From assembly GCA_023213395.1 (NCBI GenBank), contig CM041465.1:148745741-148809740 (forward strand): a stretch of DNA of 64,000 nt. Direction: 5' to 3'. The position numbers were made by a program, and so were the translations under genes. The notes below the pieces were generated by a model. It saw nothing but the letters and a program-made list of their open reading frames with translations. It did not search any database and was not told where the DNA came from. Origin of the DNA: Cycas panzhihuaensis (Eukaryota; Cycadophyta). Shown here one piece after another: positions 10,700-21,397 of this stretch (position 1 is its first letter; each line of letters starts with the position of its first letter).

Positions 10700-11134
10700 A
10701 GTGCCAAGGGCCGCATTGGTGAACATTCGGCCATATCGACATCCGTACCATTTCTAAAAGGAAATATAACTAACTACCTGAGAACTCATGCAACAAGGGT
10801 ACATTACTCTTAGTTTCAACCCTTTTGCATCTTTGATTATCTTAAGTTGGAAGAAGGATGGGTCATACCATATATGTGTAGACTATAGAGGTCTCAACAA
10901 GCTCATAGTCAAGAATAGGTACCCAATTCCTCTAATCGACGAACTTCATGGAATACAATATTTACCTAAGATTGACTTGTGCTCTTGCTACTACCAAATC
11001 TGTGTAAAGGCTGAAGATGTGTACAAGATGACCTTGTAAACCCATGGAGGGTTATTTGAATTCTACATCATGCCATTTAGGCTAACTATCGTCCTAGTCA
11101 CATTTTAGAGCACCATGAACACAATACTAAAACC
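10700..11134 (+). pseudogene. Gypsy-1 reverse transcriptase, N-terminal part
   Basis: The open stretch 10788-11039 carries the Ty3/gypsy RT fingers: WKKDGSYHICVDYRGLNK, YPIPLIDELHG and KIDLCSCYYQI (usually DLRSGYHQI). It continues after one stop as THGGLFEFYIMPF and is cut by NA-B at 11135. The remaining RT resumes at 23555. Confidence 0.85.
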
Positions 11135-11536
11135 TGTTTTAGATTTTAACATGGAAGACATTCATCCTCAACAATAACAATATCAATGAGCAAAGATCAA
11201 GGTATATTAACTCAACATAATCAGAATACATTAACATACCAAAGCACCATAGACTCAATATAAGCCTTGATGATTACCTGATCCCATATACTACCTCAAC
11301 CACCTTTATATACAAAATAGGTGGGAGGACATACAAGAGAAGGAATGCATGTGGGACAATTACCTCTATCCTAACCAATGACATTACACCAAATAACTTG
11401 ACCAATAAGCTCCTATCTTCTCACATAATATTATAGTGATAAATGACTTTTAAACCCTAACACTTAGGACTATGACTATTAACCCTAAGACACACTTTAC
11501 TTAAACACACACAACATTAAGCATTATACTGTAACA
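11135..11536 (-). repeat. NA-B 3' LTR
   Basis: About 402 bp, TG...CA. It is bordered on the right by the complement of the PPT (cctccccataatg). A TTTATATA run near 11304-11312 supplies a TATA-like box on the minus strand. Confidence 0.88.
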
Positions 11537-11658
11537 CCTCCCCATAATGTTTAATGTCAAGACTACAAAAAGTGACTAAATATTAAAGACTAACATGACA
11601 CTTGACAATGGACTTAGGACATTAAATATGACTTCTAGTGGACTTCTAATTTGATCAA

Positions 11659-12833
11659 CATGTATTTTGCCTTCTTTGAATTTCTAGCGTCGTGATCTTG
11701 GAAAGGTCTTGAACACAATGTCTTCGCCTTGATCTTTGTCTTCATTCTTGCAGTGTCATCCTTGGAGTATTCCCTTGGAGTGATGATTCTTAAATTTTGC
11801 GGCCTTCATCTTCATATACAATAGTGAATCGTTTATGTAGTAGATCATGGGCAAATCAATTTGAGCCTGATGTAGACCTGTAAGGTGATCCTACATGTAC
11901 TCATCAAAGGCATCTTCAAAGTGTACATCAAGAATGTCTTCAATCAATGTTTTGGTCAACACCTATTTGGCTTCATTTTCTTTAACATGTGAGTGATTAA
12001 CAACTATTGAACCAATGCCACCATTTGAAGATAAGTCAACAAGAGAAGAATCAACAACATCCAAATATGAAAACGGTGAATCACTCACACTTGAAATATG
12101 AACATTAGCATCTTGTAAGTCATCATCATCCTGAATGGGTTCCTTCTCAAGTGGAAAGTCTTCATTGTCTTGGGAGCATTTACGATTAAAATCAGTAATT
12201 GAATCAGGAATAAAAGTAGATTTCACTTCATCAACTTCATTCTCCACTAAAGCAATGAATTCATCTAAAGGAATTTCAATTGTTTCATCACAATTACCTA
12301 TAGTATGTTCAACATGCTCTTCAAGTTCAAGAACGCATTCAACAACAGTTTTATCAGTAATCTCATTGACTTCTTCACATACCTTTTCATTCGCATCACT
12401 GGTACAACCTTCATCATCTTTTGAATTGCAGCCATCAACATCTCTGGTTGCTCTTTCAAGAGCCTCTTGCACCTCTTGAGGGCTCTTTTCATACACATCC
12501 TTTAGAAGGTTCCATGCTTCATTAGTAGTGTTAACATTATGAATTGCATGAACAAAAAATTGATATGAAGAGGGAAGGTTCTTTTTATTAAGTGTTGCAA
12601 GAATCACATCAATGGCTACCCGATTCTTTTTCTTAAGACTTCCCTCCCCTTCTTCATTAATCTCTGGAGTGCCAAACAATTTTCCATAACCTTTTTGCCA
12701 TAAATATACACTGCAGTGTAGTTTTCCAAATGTGAAAATTAGTTATAATATACTTGGGTAAGGCCTGGGGAATATCTGTTAACCAAAACTCATTTTTTTC
12801 TGGCATAAAAATAATGACGTCCTCTAGCTTCAT
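11659..12833 (-). pseudogene. NA-B Gag-like protein with conserved C-terminus
   Basis: The ATG at 12833 gives MKLEDVIIFMPEKN. A frameshift near 12680 leads into the longest open frame, 11963-12679 (238 codons). That frame has a Gag-like VAIDVILATL block, EAWNLLKDVYEKSPQEVQ, and then a long Glu/Asp-rich middle. It stops at a TAG where NA-A has Gln (SGSKQV against NEAK-stop-V), after which the frame continues as LIEDILD, FDEYM, MKMKAAK, EDKDQGED and FKTFPRSRR to about 11659. Layout: Copia UBN2-like Gag N-domain, acidic linker, acidic helix and basic tail. No zinc knuckle or pol motif is visible. This is the more complete guide to the family protein; the C-terminal part is unrecognised. Confidence 0.75.
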
Positions 12834-13102
12834 GATGTATGAGTGAGATGATAAAAAATATCCACTTCAACCTTAAAAGAGGTGAAAATAGACCAATCTA
12901 GGTGTTTTTCGAGAAGAAATTTTCCACAATATATTGCATACGTGTCAATCAAATTCATACATCCATCATTGCAAAAACCCCTTTTAACAATACACAGGAA
13001 CAACTTTCCTGGAAAGGAACAAAAAGCACACTTATTGAACAACTGAAAAACCAACATATGCACCTGTTATGTGAACAGAATTTCAACATTTGATGCCATA
13101 AA
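12834..13102 (-). other. NA-B leader, Gag-proximal part
   Basis: A short leader piece between the Gag-like start and the Copia-1 insertion. It holds a 77-codon minus frame (12830-13063) with an FCSFPGK segment that overlaps a splice-acceptor-like TTTCCAG. No function is claimed. Confidence 0.4.
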
Positions 13103-13323
13103 TGTTAAACCTTATGTTTACATGTTAAGATTATACACTTTATTTTTCATGTAATATTTGTACTTTTGTACTTTAGGGGTGACTTATCACTTAAGTGAGA
13201 AAGTGCACACCCACATTCTTTCTAGTGACACAACATTGTCACTAAAGGGTCAAATGGACCCCCATGCACTTTTGCTCACTTGAGAGCCCCAAAAGGACAC
13301 GTCCTACATGCAAGGTATGTATC

Positions 13324-13353
13324 TTAGATGTTTGACACTTGTCAAACATCTAA
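13324..13353. promoter_or_regulatory. LTR palindrome upstream of TATA box
   Basis: Perfect 14-bp arms TTAGATGTTTGACA and TGTCAAACATCTAA with a 2-base centre. The arms contain inverted TTGAC cores, which are W-box cores in plants. It lies about 25 bp before the TATA box. Equivalent palindromes occur in the other LTR (21064-21093), the solo LTR (29928-29959) and the Copia-3 LTRs (47547-47574, 54163-54190). A role as a paired transcription-factor site is inference. Confidence 0.7.
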
Positions 13354-13377
13354 TGCCTTAGGTTTCTCATTTCACTC

Positions 13378-13384
13378 TATATAA
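13378..13384 (+). promoter_or_regulatory. Copia-1 LTR TATA box
   Basis: TATATAA in the context ctctatataatgagac, conserved in the 3' LTR and as related TATA sequences in the Copia-2 and Copia-3 LTRs. Confidence 0.7.
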
Positions 13385-13658
13385 TGAGACCTCTCCTCAT
13401 TATTCTCATATAGAGTTGGAGCTGTATTGTTATGCTGTCAGTTTGCTAATCAATCTGTTTATTCATTTGGAGGTTGGACCAATTCCAACCCCACACATTT
13501 GGTATCATTTTCTTGCTTCTTCTTTTTCATGCTTTGTCTTGCTTATGTTTTTCATCTTAAGAGTATCATACTTGTTAGCATTTGTTGCTTTCTAGAACTA
13601 GAGTGAACCTAGCTTCTAGATCTTGGGATTGTGAGGCCATTAGGCCTCTTTTCACATT

Positions 13659-13670
13659 TGGTATCAGAGC
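13659..13670 (+). promoter_or_regulatory. Copia-1 primer-binding site
   Basis: TGGTATCAGAGC, a perfect initiator-Met tRNA PBS, two bases after the LTR end. Confidence 0.93.
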
Positions 13671-15802
13671 TAGAGGAGACTAGTTCCCTCTGTTTTGATT
13701 TTTTCTGCTCAAGGAGATTCAAAGAAGGGTTACAAACCCTTGGTGACGACCTTCACCCTCGGAAGGCAATCCAAGGTTTGCTAAGACCCATTTTCTGTAG
13801 ATTCAAGCTTCTTGGAGCAGTGTTGAAGGCTGGAGCAAGGCTACTTTTAGATATGATTTTTTTTTTCAGATCTCCATCAAAGGGTGCAACACTGTTTTCT
13901 TCAAAAATAGTGCTTTTTCTTTAATTTTTCTTCAAGAAAAATTTATTTTTTCAGAGATAAGAGGCAGATCTGAGATATTAGATCACTTTGTGACTACAAA
14001 TCAGCTTTGTAAGCATTTTTGAGGCTCATAAGCTTTTGCAATCAATTTGTATCGCTTGTTCCTCAAATCGGGCAAGTTTACTCACGTTTTTGTAATTTTC
14101 TACTAAAATCTGCATTTTTAGCTAAATGTTTTCTCACATTTGGGTCCGAGCTATTCTCCACCATTTGAAGCTCTCGGTTTTACTTGAAGTTTGAGGCCCC
14201 TTGCACGCTGTGGATCAATTTTTGAGCATTTTTAGCCTTGAAACTCCACTCAAAAAGCACAAAAATTACCGTTTTTTACTTTTTTTTCTCATATCAAGCT
14301 GGCTGTCCACATCGACCTTGCATGTAGTCAGAAAGGACTTAAGGGAAGAGTTTTAGTGATTAATACAAGGGTTTAAAACCCCAGACAACCGTACGACTCC
14401 GGTTTTCCTTTCTTAAAGACGTGTAACCAGCCATAACTTCAATTACTTGCAGCTCTTTGCACACTTGACGAAAAGCTTTGAGATTTTAGAGGGAGTTGGA
14501 TACCACTTGGGCACCCCTCCTGAATTTTCAGCAGAAACAAAGGTCTCTACACACTATTCTCATCATTTGCGTGTTCAAGGGAGCCGCCCAAGTCACGCTG
14601 CCATGATTGCAAATTTTTTTATGTGATAAGTGACTCAAACAAGTAATTTCTAAGCACCATTATTATCATTAAGTGAAAAATTTTACTATTTTTAGTGCTT
14701 ATTAAGGCTCCCTACGTGGTGTCCTTATTGCTCAAAGTTACAAAAAAAAAAATTGAATTTCGGCCTTTATTTTTAAGCACTTCAACCTTTATTTTACACT
14801 TATTCCATGTTTGTAAGTGTTAAAAATTCTTGTTGAAAGTGATTTTAAGTATTGATACTTTGTCAATAGTGATATTTATCACTATTTCAACACTCATTTT
14901 AAGGCACCTTGCATGGTGACCTAGTGCCCTTAGTCTCAAAAAGGGCTCAAGAATACTTCTTACTTAATAAAATCACTTCATTTTTTGATCGTTGGGACTA
15001 TTTTAAAGTCCCAACACTCGGTGCTTGGTGTTCTTTGCCAAGTGGTCTTCTTCTCTTCACTTTTGAGCATTAAAAGGAACCCACTTGTACTTTCATCACA
15101 AGGTTTTGCTTTGCTTCTTTGAGTACTTAGCATCTTTTCAAAGTACTTTCTTGCAAAACTCATTGTACTCAAGCATCTTTTTTTACTTGGATTAGCATAA
15201 TCACTCTCACTTCATTAAGTGCTCATTGTAAACAACACTTTAAGTGTTCATTTGATGTACTAGCTTGCTTCTTTTTGAAGCATTTTTTCATTGTAAGCTT
15301 AATCAAGCACCTTCATAAGTACATCATCCAAGTAAAATAAATCTTAAGTTCACTTTAACCTTCTAAAAAGTGACTTAAAAATCTTGTTGGAGAGGCCCGA
15401 AAAAGGTTCAAACCTTGCCTCTAAAATAACCTTAAGCTTGTTGTATTCCCTAGGGGACCAACCAACTGTATGGTCAGTGCACGACAATTAAGGTTGCTTG
15501 AGGGAAAGGAGGTTCGAAAAGGGTGTTATTGGGGCTGTGAATCCCAAGAAAAACATGGTACGTCCATGCAGATCATCCCTACCTGCCTTGTCCTAGATTT
15601 AACTTGGCCAACTGTTGGATCTCCTCTATAGATCAGGGTTGGACCAACTCCATAGCCTAGTCCTCCACCCCTCATCATTCCATTCAGTTGTTGGATCTTC
15701 TAGTAAGATTAGAACTGTTGGTTTCGTTAGAAGGTGGAACTTAAGCGACAAAAGCTTTGAGTTTCCAAGTTATCTGCTAGCTTCAAGCTTTACAACTGAA
15801 AC
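13671..15802 (+). other. Copia-1 leader
   Basis: 2.1 kb between PBS and gag with no sustained reading frame. The last part (about 15400-15800) matches the leader of Copia-3 (about 49340-49765) closely, so the long leader is an ancestral property of this family rather than a later insertion. Homopolymer T/A runs occur at 13858-13866 and 14741-14751. Confidence 0.65.
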
Positions 15803-16600
15803 ATGGTTGCAATTAACATGCTTAATGCATGCACCATTAGATTAACAGGTCAAGATAACTATCAAGAATAGAAGAGAATCACCTTAACTGCTGATAATGA
15901 ATGAATTTTGGGGTTATGTTTCTAGAAGGATACCCCAACCCTGCACTGCTGTCAATGGTGATGTAACTGCTCAACCCGATGATGCTTTTGCTTGGGAAGC
16001 CAAAGATGAAATCGCTTTGGCATTCCTTCATATGATTGTTGATGTACATGTGGATCAAAACATTGTATGTGCAAAAACTTCTAAGGAAGCTTGGGACATT
16101 TTGTCCTCTTTATATAAAAGGCGAGATGAAGCTCGCATTTTAATGGTAAAAGCCAAGTTGTATTTTGTAAAGTTTGTCAAGCCTATGTCAACTTTTCTTT
16201 CCTCCATCAAAGAGGTATGTAATGAGTTGAATATACTAGGTAGTCCAGGAACAAGAGATGAACTTATAACATCTATCACCAAAGCTTTGCCAAAGGACTA
16301 CAATGGCTTTATATTTTCTACTACAATAGATGGTTCTCTCAAAAGAATGACATTCAATGAACTTGAAAGCTTGTTGCTTCAAGAGGAACAAATTTATACC
16401 AAGGATAATGAGGACGAACCATCAACATTAGGTGCATTCACGGCCAAATCAAAGGCCAAGCAGAACCCCTAACTTGCACCCTCAAAGCAGTTTGGAAACA
16501 TGAACATTGGTTCTTCAAAGACCAATGTTGTTTGTCATTATTGTGGCAAAGATGGCCACATAGCACCTGATTGTAGGAAGAAGCAAGCAGATCTACGTCA
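15803..16600 (+). pseudogene. Copia-1 gag
   Basis: The ATG at 15803 starts MVAINMLNACTIRLTGQDNYQE, the Copia Gag N-terminus, then hits a TAG (Trp expected) and a frameshift. The open frame 15897-16472 (192 codons) has the UBN2-type pattern: DEIALAFLHMIVD, SKEAWDILSSLY, VKAKLYFVKF and EVCNELN. A TAA at 16470-16472 follows. The same frame continues into a CCHC zinc knuckle at 16533-16574 (CHYCGKDGHIAPDC), with C, C, H and C all present, and a Gln-rich tail. Gag would package the RNA in the particle. The reading frame is broken. Confidence 0.85.
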
Positions 16601-17175
16601 ACAACAACAGCAACCACGTCAACAAAATCAGAGACAACAGTAGCCACGTCAGCAATTCCAACAAAGATTCCAACAACAACAGCAGCAACAACCCCCTCGA
16701 CCAAATCGAGGTGCCTATCGAGGAGGTCAAAGATGAAGGGGGGGTTTTAGAGGTGGCAATCAACGCCACTTCAATCAGTTTGCAGATAAAGACAAACTCT
16801 TTTGTGCTTATCAATCATCCAAGGTTGATGAAACTTGGATTATTGATTCTGAAGCTTCACAACACGACTGGGAGTGAAGAACTCCTTACTGACATCAAGG
16901 AAGGAAAAGGTCAATCAGTGACCTTTGGCAACAATCAATCTATCAAGATTTCTGGAATAGGCACAATAGCTCCATTTCACTCTTCTTCTAATCCTTCCTC
17001 TTCATTTCCCAATGGCAATGCCTACTTCATACCTTCTATGGACAAGAACTTGCTCTCTGTTAGCAAATTGGACAAGCAACAGATGAGCATCTTGTTCAAA
17101 AATGGGAAATGTGTAATAAGTGACAAAGATGACTAAGTAGTAGCTGTTGGATATGAAGATCATGGCCTCTACAAA
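16601..17175 (+). pseudogene. Copia-1 protease region
   Basis: Around 16838-16866 the frame reads TWIIDSEASQH, the Copia protease active site (usually DSGA). The Gly is Glu, a single G to A change. A few bases are then missing, shifting the frame into the open stretch 16711-17136 that carries TGSEELL, VTFGNNQSIKISGIG and DKNLLSVSKL, the C-terminal half of the protease. The stop at 17134-17136 is a TAA where Copia-3 has CAA. Inactive by catalytic change and frameshift. Confidence 0.8.
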
Positions 17176-18360
17176 TTGGATGCTAATCATATAACACTTG
17201 ATTCTGCTTACTCTGGTTCGATTGTCACTCAACACTTGTCCAAGATGCAACTTTGGCATCAACGTCTAGGCCATTTGAGCTTAGACAATATCGAGTTGAT
17301 GATCAACAAAAACATGGTACATGGGCTTCCAAAGATATATGGCACAAAATGTCTTTGTGAAGCGTGCATAATGGGGACTCAACATCGCTTGCCTTTCCCT
17401 AAAGGCAAAGCATGGCGTGCATCACATCCTTTGCAGCTGGTACACTTAGATTTGTGTGGTCCTATGTCTACCGCATCCTTTGGAGGAGCGTTGTACTACA
17501 TCTCCTTCATTGATGACTTTTCTCATAAAGTCTGGGTCTACTTCATCAAGCACAAGTCTGAAGCATTTTCAAAGTTCAAAGAATTCAAGCTTGAAGTGGA
17601 GAACGAGTCTGGCCACTCTATCAAAACATTAAGGACAGACAATGGAGGTGAATTTACTTCAAATGAATTCACCCAATTCTGCAAGGATAATGGCATTCAG
17701 AGACAACTTACTATTCCTCACAGTCCTCAACAAAATGGAGTCTCCGAAAGAATGAACAGAACTTTGGCTAATAAAGCCAAAGCAATGATGCATGCACAAG
17801 GACTCACTCGAGCTTACTGGGCAGAGGCATTCCACACAGTTGCCTATGTGGCCAATCGAAGTCCAACTACAACAGTCACCGACATCATACCCAAGGAGGG
17901 ATGGTCTAGCAAAAAGCCAACTGTCAGCCATTTGAGGACTTTTGGGTGCACTATTTATATGCACATCCTCGATCAACAAAGAACAAAATTAGACAAACAT
18001 GGTCTAAAATGCATCTTTGTAGGTTATGCCATTCATAGCAAAGCCTACAAGTTGTATGATCCCATTGGGAAGAAAATGCATCTCTCAAGAGATGTAATCT
18101 TTGCTAAAGACGATCATAAGGAGTTGCAAACAACATCCATGCAACCCCCCATTGACAAAGACAAGAAGATTGTTGAGGCTTTCCTTCCCTCTCAATCCTC
18201 TACTCCATGTACATCGTCTGCACCTGCTGGACCGTCTACATCATTTGATATGGCTCCACTTGATCCTAGCACATCTTCTGTTGATCAACCACTTAGACTA
18301 GAAGATCTTGAGATTCAAGTCACTTCAATTCAAATGTTACCAAAATGGTACACTCAAACA
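17176..18360 (+). pseudogene. Copia-1 integrase
   Basis: The frame 17176-18576 is open for 466 codons. It begins with the GAG-pre-integrase HHCC zinc region (LWHQRLGH...C..C). The catalytic core follows with all three acidic positions: D in HLDLCGPM, D in LRTDNGGEF and E in GVSERMNRTL. The GKK family-specific tail is [14 protein letters not shown], then a Ser/Thr/Pro-rich linker. It would insert the cDNA into host DNA. Of all the Copia domains here this is the best preserved. The frame runs into the RT start and ends at a TAG (18574-18576) that is CAG in the duplicated copy. Confidence 0.88.
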
Positions 18361-19556
18361 GTTCAGGACGACCATATTATTGAAGGAAAACGCCCATCAA
18401 AATACAAGCAGCAGACCAATTATGCACTTATGGCTGAAGTGCTATGTGTTGATGAGCCTTCCACCTTTGAGGAGGCTTCTAAAAATGAAAATTGGAAGGC
18501 TGCCATGGATGAAGAAATCCATTCTATTGAAAAGAACGGTATTTGGGATTTGGTTGAATTGCCTAAACATAAATAGGCAATCAGTTGCAAATGGTTCTAC
18601 AAGACCAAATTCCACTCTGATGGTACACTTAAGCGGCAGAAGGCCCGCTTTGTGGCAAAAGGATTTAAACAAAAGGAAGGCATAGACTACGAAGAGACTT
18701 TTGCAAATCGAAGTCCAACAACAACAGTCACCGACATCACACCAGAGGAGGCATGGTCTGGCAAAAAGCCAACTGTTAGCCATTTGAGGACTTTTGGGTG
18801 CACTGCTTATATGCACATCCCCGATCAACAACGAACAAAATTAGACAAGCATAGTCTAAAGTGCATCTTTGTAGGTTATGCCATTCATAGTAAAGCCTAC
18901 AAGTTGTATGATCCCATTGGAAAGAAAATGCATTTCTCAAGAGATGTAATCTTTGCTGAAGAAGATCATAAGGAGTTGCATATAACATCCATGCAACCCC
19001 CCATTGACAAAGGCAAAAAGATTGTTGAGGCTTTCCTTCCCTCTCAATCTTCAACTCCATGTACATCATCTGCACTTGTTGGACCGTCCACATCATCAGA
19101 CTTAGCTCCACTTGATCCTAGCACATCTTCTGTTGATCAACCACTTAGACCAGGAGATCTTGAGGTTCAAGTCACATCAATTAAAAAGTTACCAAAATGG
19201 TACACTCAAACAGTGTAGGACGACCACATTATTGAAGGAAAACGTCCATCAAAATAGAGGAGTAAACCAATTTTGCACTTATGGCTGAAGTGCTATGTGT
19301 TGATGAGCCTTCCACCTTTGAGGAGGCTTCTAAAAATGAAAATTGGAAGGCTGCCATGGATGAAAAAATCCATTCTATTGAAAAGAATGGAACTTGGGAT
19401 TTGGTCGAATTGCCTAAACACAAACAGGCAATCAGCTGCAAATGGGTCTACAAGACCAAATTCCATTCTGATGGTACACTTAAGCGCCAAAAGGCTCGCC
19501 TTGTGGCAAAAGGGTTCAAACAAAAGGAAGGCATAGACTACGAGGAGACTTTTGCA
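17854..19556 (+). repeat. Tandem duplication inside Copia-1 pol
   Basis: Two direct copies, about 17854-18705 and 18706-19556 (852 and 851 bp), each run from integrase [11 protein letters not shown] to [15 protein letters not shown]. The junction fuses EETFA to NRSPTTTV in an open frame (18652-19218). The second copy carries a one-base loss near 19255, a shifted frame, and two stops of its own. The two copies remain highly similar, so the duplication is not ancient. Confidence 0.9.
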
Positions 19557-20015
19557 CCAGTGGCTAACATGAATACCATCAGACTCATCTTGGCCTTAAT
19601 ACCAATGCAAATGGCCGGCCAGATGGACGTGAAGAGCGCCTTTCTCAACGACGATCTTCAGGAGGAGGCATACTTGGAGCAACCTCCCAGTTACAAGGTA
19701 CAAGGCAAGGAGCATTTAGTATGTCGCCTAAAAAGGGCGTTATATGGTTTGAAACAAGCTCTAAGAGCATGGTACTCAAAGATCGATGATTACTTTTTGA
19801 GACATGGGTTTCATCGATCCACTTCAGACCCTAACCTATACATCAAACATGAAAAGAACCATGCCATCTTTATTGTCTTGTATGTAGATGACTTAGTGAT
19901 CACTGGCAATGACACTAAGATGATAAACATTCTCCAGGATGACTTAAAGAGAAGTTTTGAGATGACAGATCTTGGACTTCTCCATTATTTTTTAGGCTTT
20001 GAGGTATGGCAATGA
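19257..20015 (+). pseudogene. Copia-1 reverse transcriptase
   Basis: The open frame 19281-20015 (245 codons) has the Copia RT order: [77 protein letters not shown] and the catalytic YVDDLVITG. It stops after HYFLGFEVWQ. The entry to this frame is broken by the tandem duplication and the frameshift near 19255. The YVDD site is intact. It would copy the element RNA to DNA. Confidence 0.88.
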
Positions 20016-20830
20016 CGTGCTATATCTTCATCTCCTAAGCGAAATATTCTTGGGACATTTTGCAGCGGTTTAGGATGCATGACTGCAAGCCAGTGCCTAC
20101 ACCAATGGAGAATGGAACTAAGCTTACTCTCAATGAGGAAGCTGCACCTGCAGATCCCACACTTTACCGACAGCTGATTGGTAGCCTCATTTATCTCACC
20201 AACACTCGACCAGATATTTGATTTGCAGTTGGGATTTGTTCACGATACATGTCTCAGCCCAATCACAAACATTGGAACGCAACTAAACGCATACTTAAAT
20301 ACATCAAAGGCACATTGTAGCATGGCCTTGAGTATGCACATAATGAGAACTTCACATCGGAAGGGTTCTCAGACTCTGATTGGGCAGGTTTCCAGGATAG
20401 CAAGAGATCAACCTCGGGATATTGTTTTTCCCTTAGGTCAGCAGTTGTTTCGTGGAGTTGCAAGAAGCAACCTAATGTTACCTTGTCCTCCACCAAAGCA
20501 GAGTACAAAGCTGCAGTCAACGCAGCTTGTGAAGCTATCTGGCTACGACTTATTCTTGGGAAACTTGGACTTCAGTAGGATCACCTCACTAGGATTTACT
20601 GTGACAATCAAAGTGTACTCAAGTTAGCCAAGAATCCAGTTTTTCATGCACGGACCAAACACATCGAGGTTCATCATCACTTCATCAGAGAGCATGTGCA
20701 GAATGGTGAGATCAACCTCCTGATGCACTCTGAGGAGCGGGGCAGTAGATATTTTTACCAAGCCTCTTGGTAGAGAAAAGTTTGTAAAATTCAGAGATGG
20801 TCTTGGCGTCCGACTTAACATTTTAAACAG
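20016..20830 (+). pseudogene. Copia-1 RNase H
   Basis: After the RT stop, RNase H blocks appear in alternating frames: LYRQLIGSLIYLTNTRPDI, ATKRILKYIKGT, SKKQPNVTLSSTKAEYKAAV, YCDNQSVLKLAKNPVFHARTKHIE and a terminal IFTKPLGREKFVKFRDGLGV before the PPT. At least three frameshifts and a disrupted segment near 20722-20750 are present. The PPT taaagggggg (20831-20840) follows directly. Confidence 0.82.
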
Positions 20831-20840
20831 TAAAGGGGGG

Positions 20841-21397
20841 TGTTAAACCTTATGTTTACATGTTAAGATTATGCACTTTATTTTTCATGTAATATTTGTA
20901 CTTTTGTACTTTAGGGGTGACTTATCACTTAAGTGATAAAGTGCACACCCACATTCTTTCTAGTGACACAACGTTGTCACTAAAGGGTCAAATGGACCCC
21001 CATGTACTTTTGCTCACTTGAGAGTCCCAAAAGGAGACATGTCCTACATGCAAGGCATGTACCTTGGATGTTTGACATTTGTCAAACATCCAATGCCATA
21101 GGTCTCTCATTTCACTCTATATAATGAGACCTCTCCTCATTGTTCTCATACAGAGTTGGATCTGTATTGTTATCTTTGTCGGCTTGCTAATCAAACTGTT
21201 TATTCATTTGGAGGTTGGACCAATTCCAACCCCACACATTTGGTATCATTTTCTTGCTCCTTCTTTTTCATGCTTTGTCTTGCTTATGTTTTTCATCTTA
21301 AGAGTATTATACTTGTTAGCATTTGTTGCTTTCTAGAACTAGAGTGAACCTAGCTTCTAGATCTTGGGATTGTGAGGCCATTAGGCCCCTTTTCACA
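20841..21397 (+). repeat. Copia-1 3' LTR
   Basis: 557 bp, directly after the PPT at 20831-20840. Its promoter palindrome (21064-21093) has arms TTGGATGTTTGACA and TGTCAAACATCCAA. Compared with the 5' LTR, an A:T pair is replaced by G:C on both arms at once. Confidence 0.93.

Larger units (their letters stand above)
13103..13656 (+). repeat. Copia-1 5' LTR
   Basis: 554 bp, from TGTTAAACC to TTTTCACA. It carries several palindromes upstream of the TATA box, including 13324-13353, and an internal copy of the LTR-PBS junction (cacatttggtatca) at 13494-13507, 159 bp before the real one. Confidence 0.93.
13103..21397 (+). mobile_element. Copia-1 LTR retrotransposon
   Basis: 8295 bp, plus strand. 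LTRs of 554 and 557 bp differ by roughly two dozen changes (about 95-96 percent identity). The flanks ataaa (13098-13102) and agaaa (21398-21402) fit a 5-bp target duplication with one change. The order is LTR, PBS, 2.1-kb leader, gag, protease, integrase, RT, RNase H, PPT, LTR, which is the Copia gene order. Pol contains an 852-bp tandem duplication spanning the end of integrase and the start of RT. Stops and frameshifts in each domain make it non-autonomous now. It belongs to the same family as Copia-2, Copia-3 and the solo LTR at 29658-30203. Confidence 0.93.

Noticed and set aside
12135-12479. Ser-rich plus-strand ORF of 114 codons
   Set aside because: Antisense of the acidic Glu/Asp-rich linker of the NA-B Gag-like protein.
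16438-16814. Val/Leu-rich minus-strand ORFs
   Set aside because: They are the antisense of the Gln-rich tail of Copia-1 Gag (CAA/CAG repeats), not genes. The same holds for 50463-50753 in Copia-3.
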